Source of the DNA: Oscillatoria sp. CS-180
GTDB taxonomy: Bacteria > Cyanobacteriota > Cyanobacteriia > Phormidesmidales > Phormidesmidaceae
Assembly (NCBI RefSeq): GCF_028330965.1
Contig: NZ_JAQMUB010000031.1
Span: 22,899-86,898, forward strand
Reading direction: 5' to 3'
Length of the DNA stretch: 64,000 nucleotides
The translations under genes and the position numbers were made by a program. A model generated the notes under the pieces. That model was given only the letters and a program-made list of their open reading frames with translations, did not search any database and was not told the origin of the DNA. Positions 35,289 through 43,955 of the stretch are shown one piece after another. Position 1 is the stretch's first letter. Each line of letters begins with the position of its first letter.

Positions 35289-35315
35289 AGCCCCCTCGGT
35301 AAGCTTAAGGGGGCT
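35289..35315 (-). terminator. Terminator of the FDELR repeat protein
   Basis: Stem AGCCCCC/GGGGGCT (35289-35295 with 35309-35315); on the - strand it is followed by TTTATTC, about 100 bp after the stop of the repeat protein. Confidence 0.6.
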
Positions 35316-35413
35316 AAAGAGTGTGTGAGTGAGTGGAAGTTGGCCTTCGGAATCTAGGAGCCTCCTGACTTCTGGCTCCTGACTTCTAGCTAGGCGATAC
35401 TCCGCTGGAGTGG

Positions 35414-35875
35414 CTACGCCACCGCGTCTTTCTCCAAGTTTTCCTGACGCAATTCATCAAAGTCGATCGCAGCGACCACTTCGTAAACCGCATCCTTGTC
35501 GAGATTCTCGCGCCGCAACTCGTCGAAGTCCACAGCGTCTTTGTCTAAGTTTTCACGACGTAGCTCGTCGAAATCAATGGCCGCGACCTCGTAAGCCGCG
35601 TCCTTGTCGAGGTTCTCACGACGTAGTTCGTCAAAATTGACTGCATCCTTATCCAAATTCTCACGGCGCAATTCATCAAAGTCGATCGCTTTCACCTGAA
35701 TGGTTTCGACCGCATCCTTGTCGAGATTCTCGCGACGCAGTTCGTCAAAGTTGACGGCGTCTTTTTCCAGGTTCTCGCGGCGTAGCTCGTCGAAGTCAAT
35801 GGCAGCGTGGCTAGCGGGAGCAATGGCGATAGTAACAGCGGTCAGAGCAGTGAGGGCAAGTGCAATGCGTTTCAT
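35414..35875 (-). CDS. Secreted protein of seven FDELRxENL repeats
   Basis: The 153-residue protein starts at ATG 35875 (MKRIALALTALTAVTIAIAPASHA), a classic signal peptide cut after SHA. The mature part is seven near-identical units FDELR(R/Q)ENL(D/E)KDAV, arranged mostly as pairs separated by short linkers (ETIQVKA, AYEVAA, VYEVVAA). The repeats use different synonymous codons (for example CGT, CGC and CGG for Arg), so the protein sequence is being kept. Highly charged, helical, no Cys. Family not recognised; a periplasmic or surface role is inferred from the signal peptide. An upstream extension of the ORF is not supported. Confidence 0.8.
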   Translation of the reverse strand: MKRIALALTALTAVTIAIAPASHAAIDFDELRRENLEKDAVNFDELRRENLDKDAVETIQVKAIDFDELRRENLDKDAVNFDELRRENLDKDAAYEVAAIDFDELRRENLDKDAVDFDELRRENLDKDAVYEVVAAIDFDELRQENLEKDAVA

Positions 35876-36298
35876 GGTTGAACTCCTGGGTTGATGTGTT
35901 GTTTCAATCATCTTGAGTTCTATAGTGCAGGCCCTCCCTGAGCCGTTCCTGACCACAAAATAAGTCTGCCTTAATCGCTTCCTGAGAAGTCTGAGCGCTG
36001 CCACATAATGGCCTGAGATGAACTATTGGGAAGGCAATACAGAGGTGAAGGGCGTCGGAGGTGTTGTGTCAGGTGGAGGACAAGGTACGAGCTGGATAGG
36101 AAACAGGGAAGAGATTTCACTCACAGGGCAAATGATGCTGGATGGGTTTACTTATCACGATGAGCGATACAGCGACACTTGTCTTGATGGGTTTTGCTGG
36201 TGAGGGTTGAGGAGCAGGCGAAGGTGACAAAATTTGGGGCGTGGGCAACTCCTAACGTAACTAAACCATAGGACTATCGACGATAAAGTGGAGCCTGT

Positions 36299-36403
36299 TA
36301 TAGCCGTCGCTAGTTCCGTTAGGGCAAGACGGCGAGCCATCTGGTCTATGCTAAGCACCCGGATGCTATTGGGAATGCACAAACCTAAGTGGCTACAGCT
36401 ATA
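36299..36403 (+). repeat. Dispersed palindromic element, copy 7 (reference copy)
   Basis: 105 bp, from TATAGCCGTCGCTAG to GTGGCTACAGCTATA. The ends are imperfect inverted repeats (ATAGCCGTCGCTAG and ATAGCTGTAGCCAC). Internal complementary blocks are GCCGTC/GACGGC, GCCATCT with the 3' arm AAGTGGC-type partner, and the GCACCCGGATGC hairpin, so the whole unit can fold as nested or branched stems. No ORF. Confidence 0.9.
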
Positions 36404-36490
36404 ACTCAGGAATAGTGATAGAGAAATTTTTCAGAAACTCCTTTTGTGAGAACCAATAAGACCTCTACAGATATTAGTTAATGCCCAAAG

Positions 36491-36529
36491 AAAATGCCCT
36501 GGTTTCTGAAGGCAGAAGCAGGGCATTTT
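36491..36529. terminator. Isolated bidirectional terminator-like hairpin
   Basis: A perfect 11-bp stem AAAATGCCCTG / CAGGGCATTTT with a 17-base loop and A/U-rich flanks on both sides. No annotated gene ends nearby on the + strand, so it may end a small RNA or be a relic. Confidence 0.55.
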
Positions 36530-36974
36530 CTATATATTGAGTAATGGACAAATCGAAATTAGACAAACCGTTTGCAGCGCTCAAGCTAGTCCGTGAGGGA
36601 CTTCCTCAAATGAGTGATATTTTCTAGAGATGTTGAGATACCGTCGTTGAAGCTGGTTGGGTCTCTAGGTATCGGTACAGTGCTCTCTTAGATACAAGTG
36701 GAGGGAGTATCAACAACTGAGTAGAGTGCTGCTGATTTTGATGCGATAGATTCAGACGTTAAATCGATAAGAAACCTCCTTTAACGTGAACTGAACTTAT
36801 TCGGAACGAGGGAATATTTATTCACCTCTTAGTTATTAGAATACTCCTGCTATTGGTGAATGTCGCCGCATGATACTAAAGTTTATCTTTCGGCCTATGC
36901 ATTCTGGCAGCTACGCTCATAGCATCCCGTATGGATACCTTGACCGGATGAACAAAACTTTAGGTTTTGGCCGC

Positions 36975-37685
36975 TTACTCTGATCCAGGTGCCGCCTCAG
37001 ACACTGGCTCAGTCCCAGGCTCAGGGGGAGCTGCTACCTTGACCATTGCATGGCGGAGCACACGATCGCCAATCATGTAACCGCGTACTAACTCCTCCAT
37101 CACCGTACCTTCAGGATGGTCGCTAGTGGGCTCGCGCATAACAGCTTCATGCAGGTTGGGATCAAATTCCTGTCCTTCTGCCCGCATGGCAGAAACACCC
37201 AGCCGCTTCAGACAATCCACTAACTGCTTGTAGACACTTTGATAACTCTTATGAATAGTCATCTCTGTCTCAGTTTGAGGCTTGATCTGTGCCCGTGCCC
37301 GCTCAAAATTGTCAATGACCGGTAGTAATTCGGTAATCGTGTTTCGTTTGATCTGAACTTCTTGATCTTCTCGCTCTTTGCTATTGCGTCTACGGTAATT
37401 CTCGAAGTCAGCCGCAATCCGCATATACTGGCTAGTGCGATCTTCAAGCTGGGCTTTTAGATCCGAAATCTGAGCTTCTGCTTCAGGTGCGATCGCCTGG
37501 TTGCCTATTGTCCCATCAGCGTCCTCCGCTCCTGAAGAAGCGGCATCCTCTGACAGAGCTGCCTCAATATCAATATTGGTAGCTGCATCTTCCGCGTGAA
37601 GTTCTTCAATGCCTTCCATCGCATCCTCCCCAGCTACATCTGGAGTTTCTTGAGAAGAATCATCAGGCCGAGTTTCATCCACCAT
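36975..37685 (-). CDS. grpE: GrpE nucleotide exchange factor
   Basis: The 236-residue protein starts at ATG 37685 (MVDETRPDDSS). A long acidic N-terminus is followed by the coiled coil (ISDLKAQLEDRTSQYMRIAADFENYRRR) and the GrpE head (LLPVIDNFERARAQI, EFDPNLHEAVMRE, VRGYMIGDRVLRHAMVKVA). It releases ADP from DnaK. The acidic N-terminal extension is typical of cyanobacterial GrpE. Divergent from pilB across 513 bp, an order conserved in several cyanobacteria. Confidence 0.93.
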   Translation of the reverse strand: MVDETRPDDSSQETPDVAGEDAMEGIEELHAEDAATNIDIEAALSEDAASSGAEDADGTIGNQAIAPEAEAQISDLKAQLEDRTSQYMRIAADFENYRRRNSKEREDQEVQIKRNTITELLPVIDNFERARAQIKPQTETEMTIHKSYQSVYKQLVDCLKRLGVSAMRAEGQEFDPNLHEAVMREPTSDHPEGTVMEELVRGYMIGDRVLRHAMVKVAAPPEPGTEPVSEAAPGSE

Positions 37686-38198
37686 ATCGCTAAATAACCT
37701 AAAGTCTCTACACAGGGTAATCCAAATTACATCATCATCGGGAGCATTTAGAGTCTTGCACCCATGAAAATTTTTCAAGAACGTACCAACATACCAAAGT
37801 AGCAAATATTGAGGCGATCGCTCCTCTACCTCAGGAGCTATTTGCCAACTCAGGCCAATAGTTGGCTCTGTTTGCCCCAAACATCGGTATCACGTCAGCA
37901 CTTGCAGCCTTATTTACACAGCTTAAAATGCAGCGCATAGAAGTGTAGACCGATACGCTCTACAGCGATCGTCTAAAACCCAATCTCAAACAATCGTTGT
38001 CAATTCATAACCACACTTTTGCAGATGAAGTTATTATCGTTTCAGCCATCATGCACGAATCAGAAGTAGTTGAGCTTCCGGGCTGTTGCTCCCAAGGCTT
38101 GTTGTTCCGACAATGAGTTTGAGGGGCACACTGTGCACTAGCAGTTTGAACTTCTAATTCGGTATATCCTCCTTAAACCTAGATCTTTCGCATCCGCT
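37686..38198. other. Divergent promoter region grpE / pilB
   Basis: 513 bp between the two start codons. An open frame continues upstream of grpE but has no GrpE similarity. No CIRCE element (TTAGCACTC-N9-GAGTGCTAA) was seen. Confidence 0.5.
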
Positions 38199-40205
38199 AT
38201 GACGAATTCTTCACAGCGTCGCGCCCTTGTTATACAACGTAGTTTTTCCCCCTTCGGCAACAAGCTAATTCAAGCGGGTTTTGTCGATGGTGAGCAAATG
38301 CAGCAGGCTCTAGCGGAAAGCAGGCGTTCAGGACGTGCTCTAACGGATGTCCTTGAGTCCATTACAGGACAACAGCTTTCGCCCGAATTGTTGCGTCAGT
38401 ACAAGAAGCAGCAGCTTTTTGAGCTTAAGATCCTCTACGGCATTGAATCTGTTGATCCGGAACTCGATTCGGTTTCTTCTCAACAAATCGGTCGATTCAT
38501 TGACACACTCATCCCAGTGGATATCTGTCGTCGTCATCAGCTAGTGCCGCTCTCGCGCGATGACGAAGAAGAGGATCCTTCTGTCTTGGTCGCAATGGTC
38601 GATCCAGAGAATCTGGAGGCTCAGGATGATCTGAATCGTATTCTGCGGCCTCAGGGCTTGCGTCTAAGGCGCATGGTAATCACGGTTGAAGATTATCAGC
38701 GGCTCATTTCTAGCTACCTGGATGAGAAGGTTGCCCGTGAAAAACAGCGGGATATGGAACAGGCTGTCGATGTTCAATCTGACTTAGAAGATCTCGACTT
38801 CGATGGTTCTGCTCTTCAGGACATCAGCGAAGAAGAGCCTGATCTGAATGATGCATTACAGGATGCAGGGGCGGCTCCAGTTATTGCGCTGGTTAACAAG
38901 GTTCTCGTAAAGGCACTACAGGATGGTGTTTCTGATATTCACGTTGAACCGCAGGAAGAAGCTCTCAGAATTCGCTTTCGGAAAGATGGGGTTCTACGAG
39001 AAGCTTTCCAAAAATTCCCTAAAAAGATCATTCCCGCCGTTACAGCCCGCTTCAAGATTATTGCAGAGCTAGACATTGCTGAGCGTCGTCTGCCTCAAGA
39101 CGGTCGTATTCGGCGTATGTTCCAAGGTCGTAAGATTGACTTTCGAGTCAGCACTCTGCCCAGTCGATATGGCGAGAAAGTTGTTCTACGAATTCTTGAC
39201 AATTCAGCAACTCAGCTGGGCATTGATAAGCTCATCACGGACAATGATTCCTTGAATATTGTCCGAGAAATGGCTTCTCGTCCGTATGGACTAATCTTAG
39301 TGACGGGACCCACCGGATCGGGTAAAACGACGACTCTCTATTCGTTGCTTTCTGAGCGAAACGATCCAGGCATCAACATTAGTACGGCTGAAGACCCTAT
39401 CGAATATGCGTTACCAGGGATTACTCAGGTCCAGGTGATTCGTGAAAAGGGAATGAATTTTGCATCTATCTTGAGAGCTTTCTTGAGACAAGATCCAGAT
39501 GTCATTCTGGTTGGTGAGACCCGCGACCCTGAAACAGCCAAGACGGCTATTGAGGCAGCCCTAACTGGACACCTCGTATTGACCACCTTGCATACCAATG
39601 ATGCGGCAGGCGCGATCGCTCGTTTAGAAGAGATGGGTATGGAAGGGTTTCAGGTGTCTAGTTCGCTAATCGGCGTTTTAGCCCAGCGTCTGGTCCGCCG
39701 AGTTTGCACTGAGTGTCGTGTGCCTTATACACCGACCTCAGAGGAACTCGCTCGTTTTGGATTAACGGCCATTGGTGACACTGACCTCACCATCTACAAA
39801 GCCAATGTTCTTTCCATTGATCAGTTTGAGGAAGCGCGTGCTGCAGGAAACTTCTGCGAGGTTTGTCAGGGCGTCGGCTACAAAGGAAGAGTCGGTGTTT
39901 ATGAAGTCATGCAAATCACAGAAAGCATTCAGAAGATGATTTCTGAGAACGCTCCGACTGAGCAGATCAAGGAAGTGGCCGTTGAGGAAGGCATGAAGAC
40001 GCTCTTGTCCTACAGCTTAGATCTGGTTCGACAGGGGTACACGACACTCGACGAAGTTGAGCGGGTAACCTTTACCGATAGTGGACTGGAAGCCGAGCTA
40101 AAAGCTAAACGGAAGAGTTCTTTGACCTGTGATTCTTGTCAAGCGGAGTTGAAACAGGATTGGCTAGACTGCCCATATTGCTTAACTCCTCGCTTTAAGA
40201 CCTAA
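38199..40205 (+). CDS. pilB: Type IV pilus assembly ATPase PilB
   Basis: The 668-residue GspE/PilB protein has an N-terminal MshEN-type domain (FGNKLIQAGFVDGEQMQQAL), then the secretion ATPase core: Walker A GPTGSGKTT near residue 370, Asp box, Walker B DPDVILVGETRD and His box LTTLHTNDA. A zinc-binding CxxC pair set follows (CTEC...CEVC), and a C-terminal zinc ribbon (CDSC...CPYC) that is an extra in cyanobacterial PilB. It powers pilus extension for twitching motility and DNA uptake. First gene of pilB-pilT-pilC. Confidence 0.95.
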   Translation: MTNSSQRRALVIQRSFSPFGNKLIQAGFVDGEQMQQALAESRRSGRALTDVLESITGQQLSPELLRQYKKQQLFELKILYGIESVDPELDSVSSQQIGRFIDTLIPVDICRRHQLVPLSRDDEEEDPSVLVAMVDPENLEAQDDLNRILRPQGLRLRRMVITVEDYQRLISSYLDEKVAREKQRDMEQAVDVQSDLEDLDFDGSALQDISEEEPDLNDALQDAGAAPVIALVNKVLVKALQDGVSDIHVEPQEEALRIRFRKDGVLREAFQKFPKKIIPAVTARFKIIAELDIAERRLPQDGRIRRMFQGRKIDFRVSTLPSRYGEKVVLRILDNSATQLGIDKLITDNDSLNIVREMASRPYGLILVTGPTGSGKTTTLYSLLSERNDPGINISTAEDPIEYALPGITQVQVIREKGMNFASILRAFLRQDPDVILVGETRDPETAKTAIEAALTGHLVLTTLHTNDAAGAIARLEEMGMEGFQVSSSLIGVLAQRLVRRVCTECRVPYTPTSEELARFGLTAIGDTDLTIYKANVLSIDQFEEARAAGNFCEVCQGVGYKGRVGVYEVMQITESIQKMISENAPTEQIKEVAVEEGMKTLLSYSLDLVRQGYTTLDEVERVTFTDSGLEAELKAKRKSSLTCDSCQAELKQDWLDCPYCLTPRFKT

Positions 40206-40370
40206 CGTGAGCGATCGCGTAGCCGCGAATTTGTCCTTTTAGGACGTACGCAGGATGTCTACAGGTAGGGCGGGCACTACCCACCATAGGGTTACCGCTA
40301 GAGACTAAACAGCTTGTTCGCGAAAGTTCTGCTTGTATCAATCAGGAATAACCCAAAAAGAGGTGATGCT

Positions 40371-41498
40371 ATGGAATTAATGATTGAAGACCTAATGGAG
40401 GAAGTCATTGAACGGGGAGGATCAGACCTTCACCTCTCAGCTGGACTCCCCCCTTACATTCGGATTAGCGGTAAATTGACGCCGACCGATCATGAGCCGA
40501 TGACGCCGGAAGCGTGTCAGCGTCTCATCTTTAGTATGTTGAACAACAGCCAGCGAAAAACGCTAGAGCAAACCTGGGAACTGGACTGTTCTTATGGGGT
40601 CAAGGGGCTAGCTCGCTTTAGGGTTAATGTTTACAAGGACCGGGGCACATATGCAGCTTGTCTGAGAGCGCTCAGCTCTAAGATTCCTAGTATGGATTTG
40701 CTAGGACTGCCTCCCATTGTGCGAGAGCTGTCTGAAAAGCCCAGAGGCCTTATCCTTGTGACGGGACCTACGGGGTCGGGTAAGTCAACAACCCTGGCAT
40801 CGATGATAAACGAGATCAATATGACTCGTCCAGAGCATATTCTGACCGTTGAGGATCCCATTGAATTTGTTTACGAACCTATCAAGAGCTTGATTCATCA
40901 GCGCCAGATTGGAGAAGACACCAAGAGTTTTGGAAATGCGCTAAGAGCAGCCCTGCGGGAAGATCCCGATGTCATCCTGGTGGGTGAGATGCGGGACTTG
41001 GAAACCATTTCTCTGGCTATCTCCGCGGCTGAAACAGGTCACTTGGTCTTTGGAACGCTGCACACCAGTTCAGCCTCTCAGACTGTTGACCGGATGGTTG
41101 ATGTCTTTCCACCAGAGCAACAAACTCAGGTTCGGGTACAGCTGTCTAACTCTCTGGTTGCTGTTTTGAGTCAGTGTTTGGTGCCAAAAGCAAATCCCAA
41201 GCCGGGTGAGTTTGGTCGAGTCATGGCTCAGGAAATCATGGTCGTGACGCCAGCTATCTCTAACTTGATTCGCGAAGGTAAGACGGCCCAAATCTATGGC
41301 GCAATTCAAACCGGTGGTCGCTTGGCGATGCAAACCTTAGAAAAAGCCTTGGCGGATCAGTACAAAGCCGGTGGCATTTCCTTTGAATCAGCAATGGCGA
41401 AGACATCGCGCCCAGAGGAATTGCAGCGCTTGATCGGTGGCATGGCAGCCGCAGGTAAAGAAAAGCAAGCCGCAGCAGGAGCCGCCAGACGCCGATAG
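40371..41498 (+). CDS. pilT: Type IV pilus retraction ATPase PilT
   Basis: The 375-residue protein starts at ATG 40371 behind AGAGGTGAT. It has the PilT N-terminal motif GGSDLHLSAGLPPYIRISG, Walker A GPTGSGKSTT near residue 131, DPDVILVGEMRDLETI and the AIRNLIRE-type retraction motif as AISNLIREGKTAQI. It retracts pili. Lies 165 bp after pilB and 225 bp before pilC in the same direction. Confidence 0.95.
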   Translation: MELMIEDLMEEVIERGGSDLHLSAGLPPYIRISGKLTPTDHEPMTPEACQRLIFSMLNNSQRKTLEQTWELDCSYGVKGLARFRVNVYKDRGTYAACLRALSSKIPSMDLLGLPPIVRELSEKPRGLILVTGPTGSGKSTTLASMINEINMTRPEHILTVEDPIEFVYEPIKSLIHQRQIGEDTKSFGNALRAALREDPDVILVGEMRDLETISLAISAAETGHLVFGTLHTSSASQTVDRMVDVFPPEQQTQVRVQLSNSLVAVLSQCLVPKANPKPGEFGRVMAQEIMVVTPAISNLIREGKTAQIYGAIQTGGRLAMQTLEKALADQYKAGGISFESAMAKTSRPEELQRLIGGMAAAGKEKQAAAGAARRR

Positions 41499-41656
41499 AT
41501 TCATTCAGCAGAGGGGGCTGCATCGCTAAAGGGTGACTGAAATCCGCGATCGCCCATAGAAATTGCCTTAGCCCTCTCTGTTTTAAGCTTTGTGTGTTAA
41601 CGTGGCTTCATTCTGAGGGGAGATTATTCATAATCATCCTTTCTCAAGGGTGCTAC

Positions 41657-41705
41657 TTTTCACAATAGGGTTGGATTTTCACAACCGGGTTGATTTTTTC
41701 ATAAC
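41657..41705 (+). repeat. 19-bp direct repeats upstream of pilC
   Basis: TTTTCACAATAGGGTTGGA and TTTTCACAACCGGGTTGAT follow head to tail (41657-41675, 41676-41694), then a partial third unit TTTTTCATAAC. They sit directly in front of the pilC start and could be a regulator-binding array. Confidence 0.65.
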
Positions 41706-41723
41706 AGTGCCAACTTAAGCATC

Positions 41724-42944
41724 ATGCCTACTTACGTTGCTACCGGACGAGACAATACTGGGCGTCAGCGCAGAGAAAAGATTGCCGCGTCCACCCCTGC
41801 TGAAGCTCGGGACAAACTTAAAGAGCAAGGGCTATTTATCCAAGATCTGAAAGAGGAGCGCAGCTTTAACCTTGATCTAAAAGAGATCCGGCTGGCTCTA
41901 ACCTCGGTCTCTGTCAAAGATAAGGCAGTTTTCTCTCGTCAGTTTGCGGCTTTGGTCAACGCAGGGGTGGCTCTAGTAAGAGGCTTAGGTGTCCTGTCTG
42001 AGGAATGTCCCAATCCTAAATTGAAGCGAGCGCTTGAAGACATTAACTCTGACGTGCAGCAGGGAACTAGCCTGTCGGACTCGATGAGTAAGCATCCAAG
42101 CTGTTTTGACAAGCTCTATGTCAGCTTGATTCAGGCTGGCGAAACGGGTGGTGTCTTGGACGAAGTGCTGAACCGATTGGCAAAGCTGCTAGAAGATTTG
42201 AATCGCTTGCAGAACCAGATTAAGTCAGCGATGGCTTATCCAGTAACGGTTTCTATCCTGGCGATCATCATTTTCATTGCGATGACGGTCTTTTTGTTGC
42301 CTACATTTGCAGCCATCTTTGAAGAGCTTGATGCTGATCTGCCTCTGTTTACTCGCATCATGCTTCAGATCAGTGTATTTTTGCGTCAACCGCTTAATTG
42401 GGCCGTTATCATTGGTGTCATCTTTGGCGCAACGTTTGTATTTAAGCGCTACTACGCTACTCATAATGGTGAGCGTACCGTTGATCGTCTACTCCTCAAA
42501 CTTCCTTTGTTCGGTGACTTGGTTCAAAAAACTGCAACTGCCCGCTTCTGCCGGACGTTTGGCTCCTTGTCTCGCTCTGGGGTCCCCATTCTGACCTCGC
42601 TGGAGATTGTTCGAGATACAGCAGGTAACAGCATTATTTCGGACGCTATTAATGAGGCCCGGAGTGAGATTCAGACTGGTGGCATGATCAGTTTGGCGTT
42701 GCAGCAGCACAGAGTGTTTCCTGCTATGGCGATTCAGATGATCAGTATTGGTGAGGAAACAGGTGAGCTTGATCAGATGCTGATGAAAGTCGCAGACTTC
42801 TACGAAGACGAAGTAGAACAGGCTGTGAAAGCTCTGACCAGCATCATGGAACCTTTCATGATCGTCATCTTGGGTGGCATGGTAGGTTCAATTCTGGTGT
42901 CAATGTATTTGCCGATGTTTAGGATTATGGAAGTCGTCGGGTAA
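41724..42944 (+). CDS. pilC: Type IV pilus inner-membrane platform PilC
   Basis: The 406-residue protein has two GspF domains, each with the FxRQFAALVNAGVAL / FCRTFGSLSRSGVPI cytoplasmic helix set and membrane helices (VTVSILAIIIFIAMTVFLLPTF; PFMIVILGGMVGSILVSMYLPMF). N-terminal TGRDNTGRQRREKI is the usual start. PilC couples PilB/PilT to the pilus rod. Last gene of the pil block. Confidence 0.95.
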   Translation: MPTYVATGRDNTGRQRREKIAASTPAEARDKLKEQGLFIQDLKEERSFNLDLKEIRLALTSVSVKDKAVFSRQFAALVNAGVALVRGLGVLSEECPNPKLKRALEDINSDVQQGTSLSDSMSKHPSCFDKLYVSLIQAGETGGVLDEVLNRLAKLLEDLNRLQNQIKSAMAYPVTVSILAIIIFIAMTVFLLPTFAAIFEELDADLPLFTRIMLQISVFLRQPLNWAVIIGVIFGATFVFKRYYATHNGERTVDRLLLKLPLFGDLVQKTATARFCRTFGSLSRSGVPILTSLEIVRDTAGNSIISDAINEARSEIQTGGMISLALQQHRVFPAMAIQMISIGEETGELDQMLMKVADFYEDEVEQAVKALTSIMEPFMIVILGGMVGSILVSMYLPMFRIMEVVG

Positions 42945-43101
42945 TCGTCTTCCTAAGGAAAGACTTACCATTTCCGGCGATCGCAGGATGTAGCCCGCAG
43001 GGCGATCTTGATAGCTTACTCATAAAGAAATTCCCAGTCGTAAGGTCCTTTTGAGGTTGACTTGGGTCTTTTTTTGTAGGAAGCCAAAATGGATCGCATT
43101 T

Positions 43102-43590
43102 ATGACGACTAACAATACTGCGGTAGACGACACTAACAAAGCCATCGAGTCCTTTCGTGGACTGGGCGTAGACGAACAACTCGCGTGGCTCTGGTACGTC
43201 TACAAGAAAATGGGAGATTCCGTTACCCCAGCAGCACCGGGTGCTGCTTCCGAAAGCATTGCTGAAGGTTTGTTTAACCAAGTCAAGCAGCAGTCCAAAG
43301 AGGAGCAGCTTGAGTCGATGCGGGCGATCGCCCGCAGTGATGCTGATAATCAGATCAGTCGAGAATATGGTTCTCTAAGCGCCAACACCAAGCTAGCATT
43401 CTGGTATGCATTAGCCATCGGCATGGATGAAGGCTCCATTATCGGTATGCCTGAGGACTACAGTGCTAGCGACGGGAGCAAAAACCTACTCAGCACCATC
43501 GAACAAATGGACCTTGAAGAACAAATTACGCTTCTGCGTAATGCGGTAGAGCCAATGGGTGCAGATCCAAAGGTTGGTGCAACGGCATAA
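43102..43590 (+). CDS. Helical carotenoid protein (OCP N-terminal domain homologue)
   Basis: The 162-residue protein starts at ATG 43102 (MTTNNTAVDDTN). It aligns with the all-helical N-terminal domain of the orange carotenoid protein: FRGLGVDEQLAWLWYVYKKMG, TPAAPGAASESIAEGLF, LSANTKLAFWYALAIGMDEG and LEEQITLLRNAVEPMG. The Tyr and Trp of WLWYVY and FWYAL correspond to carotenoid-contacting residues of OCP. No C-terminal NTF2 domain is present, so this is an HCP, which carries ketocarotenoid and quenches phycobilisomes or singlet oxygen depending on the clade. The clade cannot be assigned here. Confidence 0.9.
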   Translation: MTTNNTAVDDTNKAIESFRGLGVDEQLAWLWYVYKKMGDSVTPAAPGAASESIAEGLFNQVKQQSKEEQLESMRAIARSDADNQISREYGSLSANTKLAFWYALAIGMDEGSIIGMPEDYSASDGSKNLLSTIEQMDLEEQITLLRNAVEPMGADPKVGATA

Positions 43591-43613
43591 CGCTTGTAAC
43601 GCAAACTGAAAGC

Positions 43614-43658
43614 TATAACCGTCGCCAATTTCGTTAGAACAAGATAGCTATAGCTATA
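43614..43658 (+). repeat. Dispersed palindromic element, internally deleted copy
   Basis: 45 bp: TATAACCGTCGCCAATTTCG, TTAGAACAAGA then directly the TAGCTATA end. Both ends of the 105-bp family are kept but the middle is lost. Confidence 0.7.
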
Positions 43659-43936
43659 AATTAAAGGTCGTGGTTGGCATCGCTTCAACCATGACTCTTT
43701 TGCTTTAATACCCTTTTTGGGAGTTATCCGAAGAATCATGAATGGAGAACCGAATAGGCTTTCTAAGATTAGGTGAATCCCAACATAATAGGTGTCTAAA
43801 ACCGAATTTCTTCCCTTCAAAAATTCGATAGTCTTACATCAAGAGGAGTCAAGAAAACGTCTACTTTGAGCTGATTTTTCAGGCTCCTTATCAATTGGAC
43901 ACATTCACCCTTAAAGGGAATTTGTGGAAAAGTTAC

Positions 43937-43955
43937 AGGAGGTTAGAAACCTATG
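43937..43955 (+). promoter_or_regulatory. Candidate RNA thermometer at hspA ribosome binding site
   Basis: The Shine-Dalgarno AGGAGG (43937-43942) overlaps a 5-bp hairpin AGGTT-AGA-AACCT (43940-43952) that ends at the AUG (43953). Melting of this short hairpin would free the ribosome site. Small hsp genes of cyanobacteria are known to use such structures (Hsp17 of Synechocystis). Confidence 0.45.

Larger units (their letters stand above)
35876..36974. other. 1.1-kb gene-poor stretch
   Basis: Upstream region of the repeat protein, then a palindromic element copy (36299-36403), then an isolated strong hairpin (36491-36529) and about 440 bp without an ORF of recognisable family before the grpE stop. 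No tmRNA, RNase P RNA or 6S RNA signature was recognised. Confidence 0.5.

Noticed and set aside
35410..35894. + strand ORFs rich in Arg/Pro/Ser across the FDELR gene
   Set aside because: They are antisense shadows of the repeated - strand gene and show the same period without their own start signals.
36404..36974. tmRNA, RNase P RNA or 6S RNA in the gene-poor stretch
   Set aside because: None of the conserved ends or tag-peptide or cap sequences of these RNAs could be found by reading.
43860..43952. CIRCE operator upstream of hspA
   Set aside because: No TTAGCACTC-N9-GAGTGCTAA pattern is present; the only notable structure is the hairpin over the ribosome site.
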